From contig AP026073.1 of assembly GCA_024349765.1 (NCBI GenBank), forward strand, positions 5,270,001 to 5,334,000: DNA of 64,000 bases, read 5' to 3'. The notes beneath the pieces were generated by a model, which worked only from the letters and a program-made list of their open reading frames with translations, did no database searches and had not been told where the DNA came from. Both the position numbers and the translations under genes were made by a program. The DNA is from Streptomyces nigrescens. Its GTDB lineage: Bacteria; Actinomycetota; Actinomycetes; Streptomycetales; Streptomycetaceae. This document shows, one piece after another, positions 17,145-25,676 of the stretch; the stretch's first letter is position 1; every line of letters starts with the position of its first letter.

Positions 17145-17864
17145 ATGAGCTCCAGCACCACTGCCCGCACCGTTCGCCGCCGCACCCTGCGCATTGCCGC
17201 CGCGGCCCTGACCGCAGCCGCCGGCCTCACCCTGACCGCCTGCTCCGGCTCGGACGCCGCCGACGCGAAGTCCGCGGGCCCCACGAGCGCGAGCTCGGCC
17301 GCCGCCAACTCCACCGCCTCGGGCTGGTCCGGACTGCAGAGCTCCGGGAGCGAGGCGAGCCCCGATGCCAAGACCGTCACCACGTCGGGCGCCGCGGGCA
17401 AGCAGTCGGGCGGCGCGCACGCCACCGGCGGTGGCAAGGCGGCGTCCCCGGTCCGTACCCAGATCCTGGCGGACGGTATCAGCAAGGCCGAGATCTACAA
17501 GATCGGCGCCCAGCGCTACCGCGCCAAGATCGTCGCCCGCGGTTCGGTCGTGGCCACGATGGAGACGACGGGGCAGGACGCCGACGCCGGGCTCGACGCC
17601 AACGACATGTTCGTCGTGCTCACGATGGGCGGCGAGGTCCATTCCTGGATGGGCGGCGGGCACCAGGGACCGGGCACCTTCAAGCTCGCGGGCGGCTGGA
17701 CGGCCAAGGTCACGAAGGTCGGCGAGCTGCGGTACCGCGCGCAGATCATCGGCTCCGAGGGCGTGGCCGCCACTCTGGAGACGAAGGGACACGACGTCGG
17801 GGTCGACGCCAACGGCGTGTACATCGTGCTCAGCACCGGCGGCGTGATCAGCGCCCGCGGTTGA
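17145..17864 (+). CDS. Secreted lipoprotein with two repeated beta units
   Basis: The 239-residue product has a twin-arginine-like basic start, a hydrophobic stretch and a lipobox LTAC, so it should be a membrane-anchored lipoprotein. After a Ser/Ala/Gly-rich linker (to about residue 105) there are two related units: one with YRAKIVARGSVVATMETTGQ and DANDMFVVLTMGGEVHSW, and one with YRAQIIGSEGVAATLETKGH and DANGVYIVLSTGGVISARG. I do not recognise the family. The repeats look like small beta-sheet modules. The gene is convergent with the membrane protein at 17882. About 340 bases upstream, between it and the LAL gene, hold no other gene that I can see. Confidence 0.75.
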   Translation: MSSSTTARTVRRRTLRIAAAALTAAAGLTLTACSGSDAADAKSAGPTSASSAAANSTASGWSGLQSSGSEASPDAKTVTTSGAAGKQSGGAHATGGGKAASPVRTQILADGISKAEIYKIGAQRYRAKIVARGSVVATMETTGQDADAGLDANDMFVVLTMGGEVHSWMGGGHQGPGTFKLAGGWTAKVTKVGELRYRAQIIGSEGVAATLETKGHDVGVDANGVYIVLSTGGVISARG

Positions 17865-17881
17865 GGACCCGTGGCCGTCGG

Positions 17882-18454
17882 TCAGAACTTGACCGTCGAC
17901 ACCGTGTACACCACGGGATGGCCGGGCTCGTCGTAGCTGACCATGATGCGCTGCGACGGGTGCGGTCCGCGGCTGGTGACCGTGGTGCCCGCCCAGGGCC
18001 AGTCGACGCTGAAGTCCCAGCCGACCTTCGCCGCCTGGGCCGGCGGGATGGTCTTGCGGTCCTTCTTGAGGGCGGCGGTGCTGGTGCCGACGGCGGCGAG
18101 GTAGTGCTCCAGACCCCACTCGTTGGTCCGGAACTGGACGAACAGCGAGCTGGTTTCCCAGGAGTTGGTCTCGTAGTAGTAGACCGGGGTCGAGCCGATC
18201 GGTACCGGGACGTTGTAGATCCGCTGCTGGACCTTGGAGGGGAAGGCGTTGGTCAGGCCGGTGGCGGCCGCCTCGGCCTCCTTGCCCTCGCCGCTGTCGC
18301 GGCTCTGCTCGGCGGAGATGACGATGTAGCCGGCCGGGATCGCGATCAGCAGGAAGACGATCAGCGCCGTCAGCAGGGGGCGGCGGCGCTTGGCCCGGGG
18401 CGGCAGGGCGGTGTGGTGGTCGTCGCGCATGGTGGGGGATTCGGTTTCGGTCAT
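17882..18454 (-). CDS. Single-pass membrane protein of unknown function
   Basis: This 190-residue protein has a short cytoplasmic N-terminus, one membrane span (LLTALIVFLLIAIPAGYIVI at about residues 27-46) and an outer domain of about 140 residues with aromatic-rich strands (PVYYYETNSWETSSLFVQF, DFSVDWPWAGTTV). The start overlaps the stop of the ROK kinase gene (ATGA), so the two are co-translated. I do not recognise the family. The pairing with a sugar kinase suggests a role at the membrane linked to sugar use, but nothing in the sequence shows a substrate. Confidence 0.7.
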   Translation of the reverse strand: MTETESPTMRDDHHTALPPRAKRRRPLLTALIVFLLIAIPAGYIVISAEQSRDSGEGKEAEAAATGLTNAFPSKVQQRIYNVPVPIGSTPVYYYETNSWETSSLFVQFRTNEWGLEHYLAAVGTSTAALKKDRKTIPPAQAAKVGWDFSVDWPWAGTTVTSRGPHPSQRIMVSYDEPGHPVVYTVSTVKF

Positions 18455-19572
18455 CGGCGGCCGGCCCGTTCATAGCGCTCGTAGCGCTCGACCCGGCGGC
18501 GGTTGGCACGGCGGAAGCGGCGGGCGACCAGGCGGGCGAGGTCCGCGGCGCCCACCATGCCCGCCTCGGGGCCCAGCTGGGCCTTGGCGATGGTGGCTTC
18601 GGGGCGGTAGCCGCGGCCGGTGAGGTGGCGCCGGAAGGCATCCCGGGCCGGGGCGATCAGCAGGTCGTCGGCGGCGCTGACGCCGCCGCCGATGACGAAG
18701 CAGGACGGGTCGAGGGCGGCGGCGAGGTTGGCGATGCCGACGCCGAGCCACTGGCCGATGTCCTGGAGGAGCTCGACGCACATCGCGTCGCCCTCCCGGG
18801 CGAGCTCGGTGATCAGCGGCCCGGTGATGTCGCCGATCCGGCCGCCGACCCGCTCGATGATGTTGTACGCGACCGGGGAGTCGGCCGCGGCCAGCTCACG
18901 GGCCTCGCGCACCAGGGCGTTCCCGGAGCTGTACTGCTCCCAGCAGCCGCGGTTGCCGCACGGGCAGCGGTGGCCGCCGGGCACGACCTGCATATGGCCG
19001 AATTCGCCCGCCACCCCGTATTTGCCGCGCTTGACGGCGCCGTCCTCCAGGATCGCGCCGCCGATACCGGTGCCGAGCGTGATCATGACGAGGTGGTCCT
19101 CGCCGCGGCCGGCGCCGAACCGCCATTCCGCCCAGGCGGCGGTGTTGGCGTCGTTGTCGACCATGACGGGGACCGCGAGGCGGCCCGCGAGGCGGTCGCG
19201 CAGCGGCTCGTTGCGCCAGTTCAGGTGCGGGGCGAAGAGGACCTTGGAGCGGTCCGCGTCGACCCAGCCGGCCGCCCCGATGCCGACCGCGTGCACGTCG
19301 TGCCGGTCGGACAGGTCGAGCACCAGCTCGGTGATGGTGTCCTCGACGACCTTGGGGCTCTTGGACTTGTCCGGGGTCTCGGTGCGGACCTTCTCCAGGA
19401 TGGTGCCGTCCGCGTCGACCACGCCCGCCATGACCTTGGTGCCGCCGATGTCGATGCCCACCGTGGGCACGCGCGGGGCGGTCAGGTGGGAGCGCCGCTC
19501 ACGGGTGCCGACCGTGCGCAGCACGGTGGCCCTGGCCGATCCCCGGTGCACCCGGTCCCGGTACATGCTCAT
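18451..19572 (-). CDS. ROK family sugar kinase (glucokinase-like)
   Basis: This 373-residue protein is a ROK kinase: ATP-binding VGIDIGGTKVMAGVVD near residue 40 and the zinc signature GHRCPCGNRGCWEQYSSG. The catalytic Asp lies in VMVDNDANTAAWAEWRFG. The N-terminal extension of about 35 basic residues holds no helix-turn-helix, so it is an enzyme rather than a ROK repressor. It likely phosphorylates glucose or a related sugar brought in by the ABC system next to it. ATG 19572 follows GAAGAGGTGGG and is preferred over a longer frame. A strong terminator (19757-19799) lies between the ABC operon and this gene, so the kinase probably has its own promoter. Confidence 0.87.
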   Translation of the reverse strand: MSMYRDRVHRGSARATVLRTVGTRERRSHLTAPRVPTVGIDIGGTKVMAGVVDADGTILEKVRTETPDKSKSPKVVEDTITELVLDLSDRHDVHAVGIGAAGWVDADRSKVLFAPHLNWRNEPLRDRLAGRLAVPVMVDNDANTAAWAEWRFGAGRGEDHLVMITLGTGIGGAILEDGAVKRGKYGVAGEFGHMQVVPGGHRCPCGNRGCWEQYSSGNALVREARELAAADSPVAYNIIERVGGRIGDITGPLITELAREGDAMCVELLQDIGQWLGVGIANLAAALDPSCFVIGGGVSAADDLLIAPARDAFRRHLTGRGYRPEATIAKAQLGPEAGMVGAADLARLVARRFRRANRRRVERYERYERAGRR

Positions 19573-19756
19573 CGACCCACCTCTTCGCCGATACTCCCCC
19601 ACTGCCTGAACGGCGTGAGTGGTACCCCCATGCGTTGGCTGCGTGCTCGCAAGAGTCGTCTCGTCCCTAGGGGGGTCTCGGGAGGCCGGGGCCTCGGCGT
19701 GCGGGTTCGGTGCGATTGTGCATCACCGGCGGCGTCCGGCGCACCGCGACCGGCAG

Positions 19757-19799
19757 TGCCGCGCCCCGCGCGGCCGGGCGGCCGGTGCGGGGCGCGGCA
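19757..19799 (-). terminator. Hairpin terminator of the sugar ABC operon
   Basis: A perfect 13-bp stem (TGCCGCGCCCCGC with its complement) encloses a 17-base loop that can itself pair (GGCCGG/CCGGCC type). It starts 15 bases after the ABC ATPase stop and has no U-tract, as is usual in Streptomyces. Confidence 0.7.
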
Positions 19800-19813
19800 T
19801 GCTGCTGACCTGG

Positions 19814-20623
19814 TCAGTCGGGCCGGTGGCCGCCGGGGAATTCCGGGGTGGCGGTGCGGGCCAGCTCGTGACTGAGTTGTTCCAGTTCGCTGCCGCCCGC
19901 CATTTGGCGGGTCAGCTCCTCCAGGGCGATCTCCTGCTTGGTGTGGCTGCCGGCCATGGTGCCGCGCTTGAGGAGGACGAAGCGGTCGCCGACGAGGTAG
20001 GCGTGGTGCGGGTTGTGCGTGATCAACACCACGCCGAGGCCGGCGTCCCGGGCGGCCGCGACGTACTTGAGGACGACGCCGGACTGCTTGACGCCGAGCG
20101 CCGCCGTCGGCTCGTCCAGGACCAGGACCTTGGCGCCGAAGTAGACGGCGCGGGCGATGGCCACGCACTGCCGTTCGCCGCCCGACAGGGTGCCGATCGG
20201 CTGGTCGACGTCGCGCAGGTCGATGCCCATCCGCAGCAGCTCGCTGCGGGTGGTCTCGCGCATCGTGGCGACGTCGAGCCGCTTGAAGGGGCCGATGCCG
20301 GTGGTGGGCTCGGAGCCGAGGAAGAAGTTCCGCCAGACCGGCATGAGGGGGACGACGGCGAGGTCCTGGTAGACGGTGGCGATCCCGCGGTCGAGGGCCT
20401 CGCGCGGGGAGGCCAGGGTGGTCTCCTCGCCCTCGATGGTGAAGGTGCCGCGGTCGTGCCGGTGCAGCCCGGCGATGATCTTGATGAGGGTGGACTTGCC
20501 GGCGCCGTTGTCGCCGAGCACGCAGGTGATCTCCCCCGCGTGCACCTCCAGGGACACGCCCTCCAGTGCCCGGACGTTGCCGTAGTACTTGCTGACGTCG
20601 GTCAGCTCGACCAGCGCTGTCAT
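19814..20623 (-). CDS. Sugar ABC transporter ATP-binding protein
   Basis: This 269-residue ATPase energises sugar import. It has Walker A (GDNGAGKST), the signature motif LSGGERQ and Walker B ([12 protein letters not shown]), with the H-loop at [10 protein letters not shown]. The length shows a single ATPase domain, unlike the duplicated RbsA/XylG type, so the transporter is probably of the FrcA class with one ATPase domain per chain. ATG 20623 overlaps the permease stop (ATGA). The C-terminal tail after residue 235 is variable. It is the last gene of a four-gene minus-strand operon. Confidence 0.93.
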   Translation of the reverse strand: MTALVELTDVSKYYGNVRALEGVSLEVHAGEITCVLGDNGAGKSTLIKIIAGLHRHDRGTFTIEGEETTLASPREALDRGIATVYQDLAVVPLMPVWRNFFLGSEPTTGIGPFKRLDVATMRETTRSELLRMGIDLRDVDQPIGTLSGGERQCVAIARAVYFGAKVLVLDEPTAALGVKQSGVVLKYVAAARDAGLGVVLITHNPHHAYLVGDRFVLLKRGTMAGSHTKQEIALEELTRQMAGGSELEQLSHELARTATPEFPGGHRPD

Positions 20624-21663
20624 GCCTTGTCCTCCGCCCGCTTGCGGACCCATGCGTTCAGGAGTGTGGCGAGCAGCAGCATCGCGCCGAGGAAGAACTT
20701 GTACCAGTCCGGATTCCACTGCGCGTAGACGATGCCCTTGCTGGCCATGCCGAAGATGAAGGCGCCGACGGCGGCGCCGATCGCCGAGCCGAAGCCGCCG
20801 GTCATCAGGCAGCCGCCGACCGCCGCGGCGATGATGTAGAGGAATTCGTTGCCGACGCCGTCGCCGGACTGGATCGCGTCGTAGGAGAACAGCAGGTGCT
20901 GGCCGGAGACCCAGGCGGCGAAGGCGACACCCATGTAGAGGCCGATCTTGGTCTTGGTGACCGGGACGCCGACCGCCCGGGCGGCATCCGCGTTGCCGCC
21001 GACCGCGAAGATCCAGTTGCCGACGCGGGTGCGCAGCAGGACCCAGGTGGCCAGGGCGACCAGGGCGATCCACCACACGATGGTGACCTGGATGTCGACG
21101 CTGCCGACGGTCAGGTGCGAGGCGAAGAGGGTGCGGGCCGAGTCGAAGCCCTCCATGTCGGCGATGGACTTCGTCGACACGGTGCCGCTGATCAGCTTGG
21201 TGAAGCCGAGGTTGAGGCCGGTCAGCATGAAGAAGGTGCCGAGCGTGATGATGAAGCTGGGCAGTTTCGTCCGGGTCAGCAGGAATCCGTTGAACGCCCC
21301 GATGGCGAGGGTGACCAGCAGGGACACCCCGACGCCGACCCAGGTGTTGGCGGTCATCTGGTAGCTGAACATCGACGAGATCAGCGCCGAGCTGACGACC
21401 ATGACGCCGGCCGAGAGGTCGAATTCCCCGCCGATCATCAGCAGTGCCACCGGTACGGCCATGATCCCGATGGTCGAGGAGGCATAGAGCACGGTGGAGA
21501 GGCTGGACGCCCGCAGGAAGGGTTCGGCGACGAGCGAGAAGAAGACGAAGACCGCGGCGGCCCCGACGACGGAGCCCAGTTCGGGGCGGCCCATCAGCCG
21601 GCGGGCCAGGGAGCGGTGCAGCAGCCGTTCGTCCTGGACCGGTGCCTTGAGGGTGGTGGTCAT
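20620..21663 (-). CDS. Sugar ABC transporter permease
   Basis: This 347-residue inner-membrane permease is of the BPD_transp_2 (ribose/xylose/fructose) class, with about ten hydrophobic segments. Diagnostic patterns are [12 protein letters not shown] (membrane loop close to the ATPase contact), [18 protein letters not shown] and [15 protein letters not shown]. It starts at ATG 21663, overlapping the binding-protein stop, and ends overlapping the ATPase start, so the three components are tightly coupled. Expected substrates are monosaccharides or polyols; the sequence does not decide which. Confidence 0.92.
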   Translation of the reverse strand: MTTTLKAPVQDERLLHRSLARRLMGRPELGSVVGAAAVFVFFSLVAEPFLRASSLSTVLYASSTIGIMAVPVALLMIGGEFDLSAGVMVVSSALISSMFSYQMTANTWVGVGVSLLVTLAIGAFNGFLLTRTKLPSFIITLGTFFMLTGLNLGFTKLISGTVSTKSIADMEGFDSARTLFASHLTVGSVDIQVTIVWWIALVALATWVLLRTRVGNWIFAVGGNADAARAVGVPVTKTKIGLYMGVAFAAWVSGQHLLFSYDAIQSGDGVGNEFLYIIAAAVGGCLMTGGFGSAIGAAVGAFIFGMASKGIVYAQWNPDWYKFFLGAMLLLATLLNAWVRKRAEDKA

Positions 21664-22673
21664 CGGGTACCCCGCTTCGTGTAGTCCTGCAGGGCGCCGG
21701 CGTCCTTCTTGGTGATCACCTGCGGCCCGGTGAGCACCGGCTTCCCGCCGCCGAGGGTGTCGGAGTTGTACTTGTACAGCCAGAGCAGGTCGACCGCCTC
21801 GTAGCCCTGGAGGTAGGGCTGCTGGTCGACGGCGAAGCCGAGGGTGCCGTCCTTGAGGCCGGACGCGACCTGGGCGTTGAGGTCGAAGGTGTCGATCTCG
21901 GCCTTGCTGCCGGCCTGTTCCCTGGCCTTGACGGCGGTGGGTGCGAAGGGTGCGCCGAGGGTGACCACGGCGTCGATGGACGGGTCGGCCTGGAGCTTGG
22001 ACTCGATGGAGGACTGCACGTCGGGCATGTTGGTGCCCTCGACGTAGAGCTTCTCCAGCTTGCCCTTGAAGGTCTTGGCGGCGCCCGCGCAGCGCTGTTC
22101 GTGGCCGACGTTGCCCTGTTCGTGCAGGACGCACAGGGCCTTCTTGCGGCCGCGCCGGTTCAGCTCGTCGCCGACCGCCTCGCCGGCCACCGTCTCGTCC
22201 TGCCCGATGTGGGTGAGCGCACCGAACGCCTTGGACTCCTCGGCGCCGGAGTTCACGGTGATCACCGGGATGCCGGCCTTCTCGGCCTTCTCGACGACGT
22301 CCTTCATGGCGTTGGGCTTGGCGAGGGAGACGATCAGCCCGTCGACCTTCTGGTCGATGTAGGACTGCACCAGCTGGCTCTGCCGCTGGGCCTCCTCGTC
22401 GTGCCCGTAGACGAACTTGATGTTGTCCTTGGCGGCGGCCTGCTGGGCGCCGTTCTGCACGATGTCCCAGAAGGTGTCGCCGTCTCCCGAGTGGGTGACC
22501 ATCGCAAACGTCCACCTGGGGGTGTTCACCGCGGCCTTGCCGCCGGCGACCTTGGCGGCGCGCTCGTCCTCGGCGCGCTTGCCGCCGGTGCTGCTGCATC
22601 CCGCCAGGGAGGCGCCGAGCACCGCCGCCAGCACGGCGCTCACGACGCGTCCCCTTCTTCGAACCCTTGCCAC
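21660..22673 (-). CDS. Sugar-binding lipoprotein 1 (Peripla_BP_4)
   Basis: This 337-residue substrate-binding protein has a signal peptide with lipobox LAGC and a ribose-type periplasmic binding fold ([20 protein letters not shown], then [17 protein letters not shown], then TFDLNAQ). I chose GTG 22673 because it gives a normal lipoprotein signal; the upstream Pro/Arg-rich extension is unlikely. It is coded directly before the permease and is about two thirds identical by eye to the binding protein at 22859. Both share the rare stretch [10 protein letters not shown] with a nearby second Cys that could form a disulfide. It probably delivers the main sugar to the permease. Confidence 0.9.
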   Translation of the reverse strand: MARVRRRGRVVSAVLAAVLGASLAGCSSTGGKRAEDERAAKVAGGKAAVNTPRWTFAMVTHSGDGDTFWDIVQNGAQQAAAKDNIKFVYGHDEEAQRQSQLVQSYIDQKVDGLIVSLAKPNAMKDVVEKAEKAGIPVITVNSGAEESKAFGALTHIGQDETVAGEAVGDELNRRGRKKALCVLHEQGNVGHEQRCAGAAKTFKGKLEKLYVEGTNMPDVQSSIESKLQADPSIDAVVTLGAPFAPTAVKAREQAGSKAEIDTFDLNAQVASGLKDGTLGFAVDQQPYLQGYEAVDLLWLYKYNSDTLGGGKPVLTGPQVITKKDAGALQDYTKRGTR

Positions 22674-22858
22674 GAGGACTCGCCCTTCCCGCTGATCTCG
22701 CCGTGTCGGCTGCGTCGGTCGTATTCGCTGTGTGGGCCGCCCGGCCGGGGCGGGTGCGGTGCCGCACTCCGGCGCCGGCCGGCCGGGGCCAACCGGCCAA
22801 GTATCCGTTACCGGTGATCTGTCCCGGTTCATGGGGTCGTCCCGTCTTCCCTCTGGTC

Positions 22859-23854
22859 TCACCTGGTGCCTCGCCCGGTGTACTCGGTCAGCTGGGGTAC
22901 GTCCTTCTGCGTCACCAGCGCGGGCCCGGTGAGCACCGGCTTCCCGCCGCCGAGGACGTCGGCGTTGGTCTTGTGCAGCCAGAGCAGGTCCACCGCCTCG
23001 TAGCCCTGGAGGTAGGGCTGCTGGTCGACGGCGAAGGTGACGTCCTTGGCCTTGAGCAGTTTGACCACGGCGCCGTTCAGGTCGAACGTCGCGATCTGCG
23101 CGCTGCTGCCGGCGTCCTGCTTGGCCTTGACCGAGAGCGCCGCGATCGGGGCGCCGAGCGTCACGATGGCGTCGAGCGACTTGTCGGACTGCAGCTTGGC
23201 CTCGATCGAGGACTGGGCGGCGGGGGCGTTGGTGCCGTCGACGTTGAGGTTCTCGACGGTCCCGTGGAAGCCCTTGCGGACGCCCGCGCAGCGGTCCTCC
23301 AGGGAGACGTTGCCCTGCTCGTGCAGGACGCAGAGGACCTTCTTCACGCCCCGGTGGTTCAGCTCCTCGCCGACCGCGCGGCCGGCCACCGACTCGTCCT
23401 GCCCGATGTGGGTGAGCGCCCCGTACGCCCGGGAGAACTCACCGCCGGAGTTGATGGTGATCACCGGGATGCCCGCGGCCTCGGCCTTGCGGACGGCGGC
23501 CTTGACGGCCTGCGGTTTGGCGAGGGTGACGATCAGCCCGTCGACCTTCTGGTCGATGTAGGACTGGATCAGCTCGGCCTGCTGGCCGCCCTCCTTGTCG
23601 TGGGCGTAGAGGAACTTCACGTGGTCCTTGGCGGCGGCCTGCTGGGCGCCGTTCTGGACGATGTCCCAGAAGGTGTCGCCGTCGCCGGCGTGGCTGACCA
23701 TCCCGATGGTCATGTGGGTGCCGCCGGCCCCCTCGTCCTTGGCGTCCTGGCCGCCGGTGGCGCTGCACCCGGCGACCAGTGCGACGGTGGTCAGTAAAGC
23801 GGCGGCGCTGCGGAGGGTGAGCCGCCGGACGCCGGTCGTACGCACGCTGATCAT
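22859..23854 (-). CDS. Sugar-binding lipoprotein 2 (paralogue)
   Basis: This 331-residue lipoprotein (lipobox VAGC, signal peptide of about 28 residues) is a clear paralogue of the next gene: [46 protein letters not shown] and the C-terminal GRGTR are shared. It is the first gene of the operon, 170 bases downstream of the GntR gene and directly downstream of the palindrome at 23931. A second binding protein feeding one permease could widen the substrate range or affinity. The 185 bases between the two binding genes hold only a short GTGCGG hairpin that might tune expression. Confidence 0.9.
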   Translation of the reverse strand: MISVRTTGVRRLTLRSAAALLTTVALVAGCSATGGQDAKDEGAGGTHMTIGMVSHAGDGDTFWDIVQNGAQQAAAKDHVKFLYAHDKEGGQQAELIQSYIDQKVDGLIVTLAKPQAVKAAVRKAEAAGIPVITINSGGEFSRAYGALTHIGQDESVAGRAVGEELNHRGVKKVLCVLHEQGNVSLEDRCAGVRKGFHGTVENLNVDGTNAPAAQSSIEAKLQSDKSLDAIVTLGAPIAALSVKAKQDAGSSAQIATFDLNGAVVKLLKAKDVTFAVDQQPYLQGYEAVDLLWLHKTNADVLGGGKPVLTGPALVTQKDVPQLTEYTGRGTR

Positions 23855-23930
23855 CGTGGAACCGCCTTTTCTCCACGGCCGCCGGAATGCGGCTGGAGGA
23901 GTTGTAACGGGCGGCGCGGAGCCACGTCAA

Positions 23931-23959
23931 TGCTTTGTCAGAACATTCTGACGAAAGCA
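23931..23959. promoter_or_regulatory. Palindromic operator of the sugar ABC operon
   Basis: The core GTCAGAACATTCTGAC has perfect 7-base arms around CA, and the flanks extend it (TGCTTT before it, GAAAGCA after it) with one inserted base. It lies between the GntR stop and the first binding-protein start, about 80 bases from the latter. The GntR protein coded immediately upstream is the obvious candidate to bind it. Confidence 0.75.
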
Positions 23960-24023
23960 CATGGACGGGCGAACGTACGCCGTGGCCGGCCCCGGCGGGT
24001 CCCCCGCGGACCGCCCGCCGCCG

Positions 24024-24824
24024 TCACGGCCGTACGAGCAGCTGGAACTCGAAGGCGTAGCGCGATGCCCGGTAGACGTGCGAGCCGAACTCCACGGCGC
24101 GTCCGGTGTCGTCGAAGGTCGTCCGCTGCATCGTGAGCAGCGGGGCGCCCTCGGGCTCGTCCAGCCGCTGCCCCTCCTCCGCGGTCGCGGCCCGGGCGCC
24201 GACGGCCTGGCGGGCGCTGTGCAGGGTGATCCCGGCCGACCGCATCAGGCGGTACAGCCCGGTCTCCTCCAGTTCGGCGGTGTCCAGCCTCAGCAGGCCG
24301 GCGGGGAGGTGGTTGCGCAGGTGGGCGACCGGTTCGCCGTGGGTCAGCCGGAGCCGCTCGACCAGCGCGACCTCCGCGCCCTCGGCGATGCCCAGCGCGG
24401 CGGCGACCTCGGCGTCGGCCTCGATGGTGGTGTTGAGCAGCACCCGGGTGGCCGGTTTCTGTCCGGCCGCCTCCAGGTCGTCGTAGAGGCTGCTCAGCTC
24501 CAGCGGGCGCTTGACCTGGCTGTGCACGACCTGGGTGCCGATGCCGCGGCGGCGCACCAGCAGCCCCTTGTCGACCAGCGACTGGATGGCCTGGCGGACC
24601 GTGGGCCGGGACAGCCCGAGCCGGCCGGCCAGCTCGATCTCGTTGCCGAGCAGACTGCCGGGCGCCAGTTTGCCGGTCTCGATCGCCGCCTCCAGCTGCT
24701 GTGACAGCTGGAAATACAACGGGACCGGACTGCTCCGGTCCACGCTGAACTGAACGGGGCTCTCGGCGCCCAGGGCCTGTTCCGTATCGCGTTTCCCCAC
24801 GTTCGCGAGCGTATCCGCCCGCAC
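24024..24824 (-). CDS. GntR/UTRA (HutC-type) repressor of the sugar operon
   Basis: This 266-residue regulator has an N-terminal winged helix (PLYFQLSQQLEAAIETGKL, then LAGRLGLSRPTVRQAIQSLV, then GTQVVH) and a C-terminal UTRA sensor domain (about residues 110-262, with PVAHLRNHLPAG and VEFGSHVYRASRYAFEF). HutC-type proteins bind small sugars or sugar phosphates and release DNA. The gene is upstream of, and on the same strand as, the ABC operon, with the palindrome at 23931 between them. GTG 24824 gives the longest form; GTG 24800 is possible and neither has a strong ribosome binding site. Confidence 0.9.
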   Translation of the reverse strand: MRADTLANVGKRDTEQALGAESPVQFSVDRSSPVPLYFQLSQQLEAAIETGKLAPGSLLGNEIELAGRLGLSRPTVRQAIQSLVDKGLLVRRRGIGTQVVHSQVKRPLELSSLYDDLEAAGQKPATRVLLNTTIEADAEVAAALGIAEGAEVALVERLRLTHGEPVAHLRNHLPAGLLRLDTAELEETGLYRLMRSAGITLHSARQAVGARAATAEEGQRLDEPEGAPLLTMQRTTFDDTGRAVEFGSHVYRASRYAFEFQLLVRP

Positions 24825-24890
24825 AGATGACGGGAAGTCCGGAGGTCACATTGTCCGGACATGGGCGGCAACCGTGCGGGCCGCGGCGGG

Positions 24891-25613
24891 CTACCAGGGC
24901 AGCGGGCAGCCGTCCCGGAAGAAGCCGCCCGTGGGGCCGTCGTCCGGCAGGGTCGCCGCCCGCACGACACCGGCCGCGCCCTCGGCGACCGGCCGGCCGC
25001 CCGGCCCGCCCATGTCGGTGGCCACCCAGCCCGGGCAGACCGCGTTGACCAGCACGCCGTCGGCCCGCAGCTCGGCGGCCAGCATCCGGGTGAGCGCGTT
25101 GAGCGCCGCCTTGGACGCGGTGTACGCGGGGGTGCCGCCGCCCATGTTGGTCAGTGAGCCGGCCTCGCTGGAGACGTTGACCAGCCGCGGATGGTCCGAG
25201 GCGCGCAGCAGCGGGGCGAACGCGATCGCGGTGCGCCACGGCCCGTAGAGGTTGGTCTCGGCCACCTCGCGCACCCGGGCGAGATCGGCGGTGACGGCCC
25301 GCTGCCCGGTGTCGTAGCCGATGGCGGCGTTGTTGACCAGCACGTCCAGCCGGCCGAAGCGCTCGGCGACCTCGGCCGCGGCCGCCGCCACCCCGGCGTC
25401 GTCGGTGACGTCCATGCGCAGCGGCCGGACGTCCCGGCCCGCCCCGGGAGCGCCGCGCAGTTCCGCGGCCGCCCGCCGCACGGCGTCCGGCGCGCGCCCG
25501 GTCAGCAGCACCGTGTACCCGCGCGCCGCCAGCTGCCGGCACACCTCGCGGCCGATACCGCGGGTGGCGCCGGTGACGAGGGCGACGGGTCCGGTGGGAG
25601 GGTCGGCGTCCAT
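24891..25613 (-). CDS. Short-chain dehydrogenase/reductase
   Basis: This 240-residue SDR oxidoreductase has the nucleotide-binding motif TGATRGIG at about residues 14-21, the NNAA motif, catalytic Ser (NVSSEAGS) and YTASK (Tyr and Lys). An Arg-rich strand after the first beta unit suggests NADPH preference. Start ATG 25613 fits the family; the earlier frame overlaps the divergent LysR promoter. The gene is divergent from a LysR regulator with a 55-base gap holding an imperfect palindrome, so the pair is probably a regulator and its target. The substrate is unknown. Confidence 0.88.
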   Translation of the reverse strand: MDADPPTGPVALVTGATRGIGREVCRQLAARGYTVLLTGRAPDAVRRAAAELRGAPGAGRDVRPLRMDVTDDAGVAAAAAEVAERFGRLDVLVNNAAIGYDTGQRAVTADLARVREVAETNLYGPWRTAIAFAPLLRASDHPRLVNVSSEAGSLTNMGGGTPAYTASKAALNALTRMLAAELRADGVLVNAVCPGWVATDMGGPGGRPVAEGAAGVVRAATLPDDGPTGGFFRDGCPLPW

Positions 25614-25661
25614 GGGGCCATCTTCCGTCCCCGATCTCCTGCGCGTCCAAGGCCGTTTCTG

Positions 25662-25676
25662 ATAACCCATGGCTAT
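25662..25676. promoter_or_regulatory. Candidate LysR box in the SDR/LysR gap
   Basis: ATAACCCATGGCTAT is an imperfect palindrome that fits the LysR T-N11-A rule. It overlaps the proposed LysR start codon at 25669, which would favour the internal start at 25675, leaderless expression, or tight autoregulation. Confidence 0.45.

Noticed and set aside
18451-19572. ROK gene as a possible chitosanase repressor (CsnR) or rok7B7-like regulator.
   Set aside because: The N-terminal extension is short and basic with no helix-turn-helix; kinase motifs are complete.
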